Source: Begonia masoniana (Eukaryota > Streptophyta > Magnoliopsida > Cucurbitales > Begoniaceae). Taken from it: 64,000 nt of DNA. The DNA lies in contig CM039515.1 of assembly GCA_022432975.1 (NCBI GenBank), positions 16,711,488-16,775,487 of the forward strand. The letters run 5' to 3'. Made by a program: the position numbers and the translations under genes. Below are positions 55,162 to 64,000 of the stretch, piece by piece (within the stretch, counting starts at the first letter, position 1; each line of letters opens with the position of its first letter). The notes under the pieces were generated by a model. The model was given only the letters and a program-made list of their open reading frames with translations, had not been told where the DNA came from and did no database searches.

Positions 55162-58079
55162 TGGTGAATAACATGGAAGATGCTACAACACTTAGGATAA
55201 AATTCTTCGAAAAAGGCTTAAGCATAATCCATAGTAGGCACAAAACATAGTTATCCTAAAGTTGAAAAATCATTTTTTCCATCCACAATGGTCTCAAAAT
55301 AATTTCAAGATTAAATTGTTCATTACAACAATTTAGAAAACAAGCATACATGATATTGACATAAGATTCATGCTAACATAATTGAACAATTTCATTTTCT
55401 AGCTAAGCTAGCAAATCAATAGTGAACCATATGATAATCATCATTTTCAAAGAAAACAACACTTGGCTTCAAGCAATTCAAATCAACCTAAAAATAAGAG
55501 CTTAAAATCAAGCTTAGCATAAGTTCAACATAAATTCAAAACTCAAGAAAACAATTCTCCTTTGAAAGAGAGTTAGGATTAATCACTTCAAAAACAAGAG
55601 GCAATAATAATTTGATCACAAAATTATTCTCTAGTTCTTTTCAACAAATTGAATCAAGCTTAGACAAAGAATATTAAACATGATATCCAAATTATAGCAA
55701 GAACTTACAAGAAAGATTTGATCTCAAATACGCAATTCATCCAATCAACCTACTATTCAACTAATTCCAAAGAAATGTAAGTAAGGTTTCATTGGTACAT
55801 ACCTTGTTGCCGAAAATTCATCCAACTCCTTGGTTTATCCCTTGCCAATGCTCATTAAGGAGTGGAAACTAAACAATTCTCAAAAGATAAAACAATATGC
55901 ATATATATTTTGATTTTATATTTACCTTGGTCAATAACAATTAAACTAATTAATCAAGCACTAGACTCTAAAGTGAGACTCTAAATTCAAGTCCTAAACA
56001 TTTAATCAAACAGCACAACTAATCAAACAAGTTAATCAAAGAAAATAAACTTGCAACTAATATCAATGATAAGTTATTGGGTCTAGGCAACCCTCTAGAA
56101 CTTTTGTGAAAATCGTCACACTATCCCACACCCTTTATAGGCGACTGCCTCACACGGCGATCTGTCAGGCCCAATGGCCAGCGGTAAACCTCGGACAATA
56201 TCAACGGCCCACAGAGGAAAGCTTTTGGCCACAAACACAGATCACTCGACGGTACAAATGAATCCTAAGTGACTAACAAGATAGTATATGGCATGCTCTT
56301 GTTAAAAGGTTGGACCTCAAGTTAACATAGTCCTAAACAAAATAAAAGACACTCAACTTGATGCAATCAAACAAGAGTTTAAAACAGAATTACAAAACAT
56401 GGTGAAATAGAATTTTCGAAGCTCTATTTAACATGCAATTTAGTTCATACTTTTCATTCTAAATTTAACTTAACATCAAGGACATTAAACAAAACATAAA
56501 CACAAGAGATGCATCAATCATCAAACAAAAACTTAAACATGGATGGAAACAAAATTTTACAATCCAATTTAAACATATTATAGTTTTATGCTTTCACTTC
56601 AATTTCAATTCAAGGCATCAAATAAAATCCTAAACAAGTTTAAAACACAAATAAGCATGGTAAAACATTTAAATAATATTTTAGAAGCTTTAAAGACATA
56701 AAACAGAAATTGAAAACTCAAAACAGTGCACAAAACACATAAAAATAATAGAATTTCCTCAACAAAAAAACTAACACAAATCTACTCCAAAATTTCTGAA
56801 AATTTAACAGGTATTAGCAAACAATATGATTAACATGCTGTCAAATTTTCAAAACCAGATTCAACGTGAGCAGAAAGTTATGCAAGCTCAAAGTGCAGGA
56901 AATTTAAACTCAAAAATCAGAAAAATTTCTAAACACCCTAAAGTATCCTAAACAGAAACTAGCGCAATTCAACTCCAAATAACCTGAAATTTTAACAGGG
57001 GTTATTCTATAATATGATGAACATGCTGTAAAAATTTCAAATCCAAATTCACTACAAGCAGAAAATTGTGCAGTCCAAAGTAGGAACAAAAACTAGAAAA
57101 ACCAGAAAATTCTAAACCAGAATTTTAATCTAAACATCCTAGAAAAGTCTAAACAAAACAATGCCAATTTAGACAACAAATTAGCACATCAAACTCTCCT
57201 AAACATGGGACATCTAAATAGATTAAACAAAACAAAACACATACTAAAACAACACAATAATTTCAGCAAAATGTAAACTAACATGAGAATTTGATTTTAG
57301 CACTCATTTTCTAATCTATTCTCTATGTAAATTAATTTTTGCCAACACAAACCTAAACAACTAAACATAGTTCTAAATACAGAAACAAACAACCATAGAC
57401 AATCACCTAAACAAAACAAGAAAAATAGAACATGCTTTTCAAGAATAACATTTTGAAAATTAAACAAATACGGGCTATGGTTAATTAATTCTTGCTAATC
57501 AGAAACATGAGGTTAATATGGAAAAAGCATATCGGATAATATCACAGTAATGAAATCCAATTGAATAGCAAATTACACAACACAAACAAAAATCACAACA
57601 ATTAGAACATGCTTTTCAAAAAAATATTCTGAAAATTTAAACTGATACGAACCATGGTTAATTCATGCTAGCTATCCAGTAACATGAGGTTAAGATGGAA
57701 AAATCATATCAGCTAATTGTCATAGCAATGTAATCCAAAGAAACAAGTTCAGACACAGACAAACATAAAACACAAGTTGCTCTCGGTAAATAATTCCGAC
57801 GAGTCTCCAAATAGAAAATAAACACTAAACACAATTTGCTCTTGGTCAACAATTCCGAAGAGTCTCCCAATAGAAAATGCAAACTAAAAGGGGACAGGAA
57901 AAAGTACCTTTTAAGCAAAGCAATTATCAACTCTAAAATTGCCAATTAAGGAAACTTCATGCCTTGGGAGATGGGTACTACACAATAAATGTTACGAAAA
58001 AAAAACATACACACAAACAGAGTCTAAAATATACAAAAACAACAATCTAGAACTAAATAATAAAGCAAGGTTCAAATGC
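55162..58079 (-). other. A-rich interior of the nested element (left part)
   Basis: Long A-rich stretch (U-rich on the minus strand) with no open frame of note. It contains diverged repeats: a unit of about 176 bp with 'agaacatgcttttca' at about 57430 and 57606, a unit of about 180 bp with 'cagaaa(g/a)tt(a/g)tgca' at 56870 and 57060, and 'caattccg(a)agagtctcc' at 57795 and 57850. A less AT-rich island lies at 56090-56250. Probably the untranslated leader of the minus-strand element. Confidence 0.5.
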
Positions 58080-60060
58080 TAAACCTCTTAGCAATTTGAA
58101 CAGCAAACAAACGCCTAAACGACTCTAACATACTGGAAATACATAGAACAACAACAACAACAATCAAACAAAAAAAAAATCTGATTTTTTTTTTTTTGAA
58201 AAAGAGCCTAAACAAAAACTACCACAATTCTTGTCCAATTGATCTGAAACTTTAATAGAAGCTAGCCAACAATGTTAGTGACACGCTATTAAAATTACAA
58301 GTCTAAATTCGTAGTGAGCAAGAAATTGTGCAAACACAAACCTAGTTTAAAACATACTCAAAACACTAAAATGAAGCAAAGAAATCAGAAATCTGCTGGA
58401 ACATTTGATGTTTCGGTCACCAAACAGAACAGTGAAATGAAATAGGAACAAGGAAGAGAAGGAAGCACACGAAGAACAAAATTGAATCAGAAAACCAGAG
58501 AAAAGAAAAACAGCAAAAACACCTAGATTAGCTAACCAATATTCAAAACCATTATGCATGGAAATTATATTCATTTACGTGCAACAAGTCATGCATTCAC
58601 GGAACAATATGGTATAGCTAAACATGCTGTTATTTTCACCAAAAATAGCAAGATGCTGACTCAAAACACTAAAATGAAGCAAAGAAATCAGAAATCTGCT
58701 GGAACATTTGATGTTTCGGTCACCAAACAGAACAGTGAAATGAAATAGGAACAAGGAAGAGAAGGAAGCACACGAAGAACAAAATTGAATCAGAAAACCA
58801 GAGAAAAGAAAAACAGCAAAAACACCTAGATTAGCTAACCAATATTCAAAACCATTATGCATGGAAATTATATTCATTTACGTGCAACAAGTCATGCATT
58901 CACGGAACAATATGGTATAGCTAAACATGCTGTTATTTTCACCAAAAATAGCAAGATGCTGACTCAAAACACTAAAATGAAGCAAAGAAATCAGAAATCT
59001 GCTGGAACATTTGATGTTTCGGTCACCAAACAGAACAGTGAAATGAAATAGGAACAAGGAAGAGAAGGAAGCACACGAAGAACAAAATTGAATCAGAAAA
59101 CCAGAGAAAAGAAAAACATTATGAGCTTTCCTAAACAGAACAGCAAAGACAAAATCAGAACAACAAAAAACAACAATCTAGAACTAAATAATAAAGCAAG
59201 GTTCAAATGCTAAACCTCTTAGCAATTTGAACAGCAAAAACACCTAGATTAGCTAACCAATATTCAAAACCATTATGCATGGAAATTATATTCATTTACG
59301 TGCAACAAGTCATGCATTCACGGAACAATATGGTATAGCTAAACATGCTGTTATTTTCACCAAAAATAGCAAGATGCTGACTCAAAACACTAAAATGAAG
59401 CAAAGAAATCAGAAATCTGCTGGAACATTTGATGTTTCGGTCACCAAACAGAACAGTGAAATGAAATAGGAACAAGGAAGAGAAGGAAGCACACGAAGAA
59501 AAAAAAAAAAACAAAAAAAAATCTGATTTTGTTTTTTTTTGGGAAAAGAGCCGACCAAACGCCACCAATTCTTGTCCAATTGATCTGAAACTTTAATAGA
59601 AGCTAGCCAACAATGTTAGTGACACGCTATTAAAATTACAAGTCTAAATTCGTAGTGAGCAAGAAATTGTGCAAACACAAACCTAGTTAAAACATAAAAA
59701 GAAAAACAGCAAAAACACCTAGATTAGCTAACCAATATTCAAAACCATTATGCATGGAAATTATATTCATTTACGTGCAACAAGTCATGCATTCACGGAA
59801 CAATATGGTATAGCTAAACATGCTGTTATTTTCACCAAAAATAGCAAGATGCTGACTCAAAACACTAAAATGAAGCAAAGAAATCAGAAATCTGCTGGAA
59901 CATTTGATGTTTCGGTCACCAAACAGAACAGTGAAATGAAATAGGAACAAGGAAGAGAAGGAAGCACACGAAGAACAAAATTGAATCAGAAAACCAGAGA
60001 AAAGAAAAACATTATGAGCTTTCCTAAACAGAACAGCAAAGACAAAATCAGAACAACAAA
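58080..60060 (-). repeat. Shuffled mosaic of near-identical blocks
   Basis: A block of about 190 bp starting 'atgcatggaaattatattc' occurs at 58554, 58857, 59275 and 59750; a further partial copy precedes the first. Joined to it in changing order are 'caatctagaactaaataa' (58045, 59174), 'tccaattgatctgaaactt' (58235, 59575) and 'attatgagctttcctaaac' (59118, 60011). Copies look identical over long stretches. Confidence 0.88.
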
Positions 60061-60724
60061 ATAAACAGAAAGAAATATGCATGCTGGATCTTGCAACATG
60101 AGACAAGAAAACAGAAACACAGCAGAGAAGACAGTCAGCAGAACAGAACAGAGAGAAAATGAACACAAAAAACAGAGACAATGCAATTTTTAAACAGTGA
60201 GCATAACTCTTAAACTAACATGCTTGACACATTCTGGAATTTAAATAGACAACATGCTATCCAATCCAAGAACAAATACAAGACAGAAGACTCTGGACGA
60301 CAGAACCACACAGAACAGAAACACCAAAACCGAAGAAGTAACAAGGAGGAAAACGTTCTGAATTTTCTAAGCGGAATAGCAACACAATCAACTAAAACAT
60401 TCTGGACCAAAACAGAAAACAATAGCAGAATACTACATAGAAAATTAACAGTAGAAAACTCAGCAGAAAATAGGAACAAAACAGAAACATGCAGAACAGA
60501 AAAAAATTCACAGAGAGACATACTTGCTTGACTCAACACTTAAAACTATCCTAAAACAATCTAAACATCAAACTAAATATGATATGCATGCTGGAGGAGA
60601 AACTAGGTGATCAGGCATCGTGACACATAAAAGACACAGGAAAGAGAGAACAAATCATGCATACATCGGAAAAACAGAAAAACAGGGGAAAATAGAGCCC
60701 GAATTTGCAAAAAAAGAGCACGTA
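60061..60724 (-). other. Leader next to the primer-binding site
   Basis: A-rich, non-coding, with many 'aacagaa' words. It directly follows the primer-binding site on the minus strand. No gene seen. Confidence 0.5.
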
Positions 60725-60736
60725 GCTCTGATACCA
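60725..60736 (-). promoter_or_regulatory. Primer-binding site of the nested element
   Basis: On the minus strand TGGTATCAGAGC, two bases after the LTR end ...GCCTATCA. It fixes the orientation of the element. Confidence 0.9.
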
Positions 60737-60738
60737 CT

Positions 60739-61454
60739 TGATAGGCTACGGGTCTGTAAATGGAGCGAAAATATGCAAGTGGAAAACTTAAGATAAAAAC
60801 CATCATCGGTGCTCTGTGAACACCCCAAAAACAGACACGAAAACAACAAAAACAAAGGAGAGAAAACAGAACGAAATATGCTTTAAACAAAATGGGTGTG
60901 CGGCATTCTTGGCTAGAGATGACCGAGAATTACCTGCAAGAATGCCGGAGATTGGAAGGGGCCCTTGCCGGCCGTTTGGTCGCTAAACAGCGCCAACGGA
61001 GAAACAACGCTCTCGAGAGAGGTTTGTTCCAGCGAAGGGAAAATGGCCTTGCCATTCGTTGTTTCTCCCTCAGAAGCAGCCGACTGTGAACGGAGAGGGA
61101 ACCCATGGCTGGCCCAGAAGCTACAAAGCTTCGGGTGAGAAATCATCCTTGCCATAGACAATTTCACAGCGCCGGGAACAGGATTTCATCCAGCTTCGCC
61201 TCACTGCCAACTCAAGAATGAGCGACGAGATGGAGAGGAATAAGAGCTACTCCGAGCATCCAAAACTTGGGAAGCAATTCGGTGAAGCCTCAGGTGACGA
61301 ACGTCGGCTACGCACCAGAGAACCTCTCGGGTTTCTCTCAACAGAGGAAAAACTCTCTTTTTCGTTTCCAAAAATTCGAATCAATAGCTAAAAAATTTAC
61401 AGAGGTGGAAGAGAAGATAAATACAGAGGAGAATCGATGCAGAAAAGGAAAGAG
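60739..61454 (-). repeat. 5' LTR (right copy) of the nested element, truncated
   Basis: Matches 40139-40848 up to 'cagaaaaggaaagag', then jumps directly into copia coding sequence. The outer end of the LTR, any target duplication and a few dozen bases of copia sequence appear to be missing. Confidence 0.85.
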
Positions 61455-62796
61455 AATGTTTTAGTAGTTGAAGGTTTAAAACATAATTTGCTAAACATTA
61501 GTCAATTGTTTGATAAAGGATATAAAGTTGTTTTTAAATTTAAATTATGCGTAATTAAAGATAGCTCAAGTAGTAAAATTCTGTTTGTTGGGTATAGAGA
61601 AGAAAATGTGTATACAATTGATTTAGATAATATTGTATGTTTTGATGAAAAATACTTTGCTGTGAATTCTTTAAATGATACTTGGTCATGACATAGAAGA
61701 TTAGGACATGTAAGTATGGATACCTTAGCTAAGATTTCTAAGAATAATGTCGTTAGAGGACTTTCAAAAATATCATTTGAGAAGAATAGAGTTTGTGATG
61801 CTTGTCAAATGGGCAAGCAAACCAAAAGCTCTTTTGCTTCAAAGAACATTGTCACATCTTCCAAGCCTCTACAACTACTTCACATGGACCTTTTCGGTCC
61901 TTCAAACATTGCTAGTCTAGGAGGCAAACATTATGCCTTTGTCATTGTAGATGATTTCTCTAGATTCACTTCGGTATTCTTTTTAAAAACAAAAGATGAA
62001 ACTTTTGACATCTTCTCTAGTTTTAGAAAGAAAGTTCAAAATGAAAAAGAACTTGCCATTGTTGCTATTCGTAGTAATCATGTGGAGAATTTGAAAATGA
62101 GAAATTTGAACTTTTATGTCTCAAACATGAAATTGAACATAATTTCTCTTCTCCTAGAACCCCTCAACAAAATGGAGTTGTTGAGAGGAAAAATAGGTCT
62201 CTTCAAGAGCTCGCTAGGACCATGCTCAATGAAAACTCTCTTTCAAAATATTTTTGGGCAGAAGCCGTAGCTACGACTTGTTATGTGCTAAACCGGGTCT
62301 CCACAAGACTTATCCTTTATGAACTTTGGAATGATAAAATTTCTAATATTAATTATTTTAGAGTCTTTGGTTGTAAATGTTTCATTCTCAACACCAAGGA
62401 CAATTTGAAAAAATTTGATTCCAAGGCGGATCTTGGAATATTCCTTGGATATTCCATTATCTAATAAAGCATATAGAGTTTTCAACAAAAGGACACTAGT
62501 TGTAGAAGAATCCATGCATGTCAATTTTGATGAGACCTCTCAACCCACAATAAATGTGGAAAGGGATGATGGTTTAGAAATGCATATAGATTCTCTCTCC
62601 CTAGGTGATCAAGTTAAAACCATTCAAGGAGAAAACCCCCTACATCCTCCATCAAAATCTCTAAAAATTGTTCCAATCAAGGATGCAAATGATGCTCTTC
62701 TAGATATTGAAAATTTGTCAAAAGTCATCCTTTAGATGAAGTTCTAGGTGATCATTTCTTAGGAGTCAAAACTAGTGCCTCCCTTAGAAATCTATG
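61455..62796 (+). pseudogene. Copia gag-pre-integrase and integrase, frameshifted
   Basis: Starts with V-E-G-L-K-H-N-L-L-N-I-S-Q, the usual sequence after the protease. Then a TGA at about 61688, H-R-R-L-G-H-V-S and C-D-A-C-Q (HHCC zinc site), and the integrase core with Asp in L-L-H-M-D-L-F-G-P and V-D-D-F-S-R. A frame change follows near 62100, then P-Q-Q-N-G-V-V-E-R (catalytic Glu) and F-G-C-K-C-F. A stop at about 62462 and a further frameshift precede the linker to the missing reverse transcriptase. Confidence 0.9.
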
Positions 62797-64000
62797 TGTG
62801 ATAACTCTAAATTTAGAATTATTTTATACTATTTTTAGGTAATTTAACTTGTATGATTTGAATGAATTCAAGAAGAATTTAGTAGAATTTATTACAATGG
62901 CTACATAATGCTGCAGAGTAAATGCCGTGATTTAATTTAATATATTTAATGCATATTATCTATTAAAAGTAGATTTTTCTCATTAATTCGAAGTTTATAT
63001 TTTCTTATTTGAATGCGAAATTAATAGCGGGAAGATCAATTCAAATGCTGAAGAATTATGAAGAAGAGAAAGCAAATCACGGAGATTATGGTTTCCAAAA
63101 ATAAAGGAATCTAATCAAGGAAACGTGGCTGGAATATTTTGAGAAAGATTAGAAAGAGAGAAAGAAAGGAGGACAATCGGATGACAGAGCAGCAATCGGA
63201 TGACAAAGCCTTCACACAAACAATCGGATGACAAATGAAAATGGATAACAAATGAAAACGGATGATTCAGAATCGGATGACAAATGACAAACGGATGACA
63301 GAGAAAGGTAATAGAATCGGATGACAGTCAAAACTGTAGACAAAAGCAGCAGTCGACAAATAGCAGCGGACAACTAACAAATGGATGACAAACAAATGGA
63401 AGAAGAGATCGGTAGACAAAGCTTTCACACATAGAATCGGATGACAGAGAACGGTACATATAATCGGATGACATAGAATCGGAAGGCAGTCGACAAATAG
63501 AAGAAGGGATGACAACAATCGGATGGCAGAGCAAGAGAGACAAAACAACAGACGACTTAGTAGAGTGGATGACAATAAAGAGCAAATCAAGAAGATTTTA
63601 CCATAATGATAAGCCGTTGATCAAGGGAACAGACTGGAGAGAAAAAAGAAGGAAGATTATATATTTTGGCTGCTAAAGAGAGAGCAAGAGGAGAGCTCTG
63701 GATCTGTAACAAGGGAACCGACGACAGTTTTTAGCTTTCTTCTTCTTCTCTTCTACTGTTGATGTTTTCCTTTGATGAATATTATTGCTTTGAGTTTAAT
63801 TATTATGATTTTAGGCTAAACCTTTTAATCTTGGTTAGGCAAGAGAGTACTCTTTACATGTTTTCATTTTGATCTATGAATGTTACGCATTTTTCATTGC
63901 AGGATTACTCATGATTTTTATTGCATAATACGAATTGTGTCGACAGACAAATTTATTTTCACATATTTCTATTGTATCGATAGGTAAATAGGAATTGAAG
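62797..64000 (+). mobile_element. LTR-like sequence running off the window
   Basis: Begins TGTGATAACTCTAAATTTAG at an abrupt break in the copia linker. It carries an AATCGGATGACA array, then a TATA-like 'gattatatattttgg' at about 63655 and CT-rich leader-like sequence at about 63730. The end is outside the window. Confidence 0.6.
63170..63590 (+). repeat. AATCGGATGACA motif array
   Basis: Seven exact AATCGGATGACA words and about seven variants within 420 bases, with irregular spacing. It lies upstream of the TATA-like box, as in the other LTR motif arrays. Confidence 0.85.

Larger units (their letters stand above)
40139..61454 (-). mobile_element. Large nested minus-strand LTR element inserted in the copia gene
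   Basis: Direct copies of one LTR lie at 40139 and 60739. Next to the second, on the minus strand, is a tRNA-Met primer-binding site, so the 5' LTR is the right-hand one and the element reads right to left. Copia protease lies left of it and copia integrase resumes right of it, showing an insertion. The interior was itself invaded by MULE-C and gypsy LTR sequence. Little coding sequence of its own is seen, so it resembles a large non-coding (LARD-type) element. Confidence 0.75.
36997..62796 (+). mobile_element. SIRE-like Ty1/copia element, interrupted and decayed
   Basis: Parts in order: 5' LTR (36997-38369), primer-binding site, gag, start of protease (to 40138), then a 21.3-kb foreign insertion, then gag-pre-integrase and integrase (61455 to about 62465) and a linker to 62796, where another LTR cuts it off. 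Reverse transcriptase, RNase H and the 3' LTR are not in the window. The reading frame is broken in several places, so it is inactive. Confidence 0.88.

Noticed and set aside
58554..59944. Four copies of a 64-codon frame as a small gene family
   Set aside because: The frame recurs only because the DNA block is duplicated. It lies in the untranslated interior of an LTR element and shows no domain.

Overview
This is nuclear DNA of a flowering plant, most likely a eudicot. Three ordinary plant genes with GT-AG introns sit in AT-rich sequence that is mostly transposable elements. There are no bacterial operons, CRISPR arrays or tRNA genes. Coordinates of the intron-containing genes come from splice-site and reading-frame checks done by hand.

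Host genes. (1) Minus strand, 621-9163: first half of the chloroplast stromal processing peptidase SPP (M16 zinc protease, H-x-x-E-H motif), running off the left edge. (2) Plus strand, 17265-25599: a complete 11-exon type 2 methionine aminopeptidase (MAP2, 429 residues). (3) Plus strand, 32645-34501: a complete two-exon acyl-activating enzyme (AMP-forming acyl-CoA ligase, 555 residues).

Mobile DNA. Three Mutator-like elements (MULEs) are recognisable. MULE-A (9532-14454) has TIRs of about 300 bp and a near-perfect 9-bp target duplication. It carries a plant-transposon-protein-like gene broken by one stop, and was invaded by a solo copia LTR. MULE-B (27130-32311) carries a decayed MURA transposase with a 617-bp tandem duplication of its promoter and 5' end, plus a Cassandra-type solo LTR with a 5S rRNA segment. 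MULE-C (42165 to at least 52190) carries an apparently intact MURA transposase convergent with a GRF-type zinc-finger/membrane-anchor gene, a layout like mudrA/mudrB of maize MuDR. A 1.64-kb gag-only LTR element with nearly identical LTRs lies in the large MAP2 intron, and a tandem LTR-PBS array lies in an SPP intron.

From 36997 to 62796 there is a nest. A SIRE-like Ty1/copia element (5' LTR, PBS, gag, start of protease) is interrupted at 40138 by a minus-strand LTR element whose two LTRs lie 20.6 kb apart (40139 and 60739). The copia integrase resumes at about 61455. Inside the minus-strand element sit MULE-C, gypsy LTR debris and a U-rich, internally shuffled leader. At 62797 the copia remnant is cut by another LTR that runs off the right edge.

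The most unusual features are tandem arrays. Between 46.7 and 54.9 kb lie a nearly perfect hexamer array (about 324 copies, next to the acidic N-terminus of the transposase), a 34-bp array (about 79 copies in one MULE-C TIR against 6 in the other) and a 13-bp array (about 146 plus 25 copies). Separately, LTRs and LTR-derived segments carry dispersed arrays of short CpG-centred motifs, a different one in each: GTGTCGAC, CTGCCGATG, CTGCCGGT and AATCGGATGACA.
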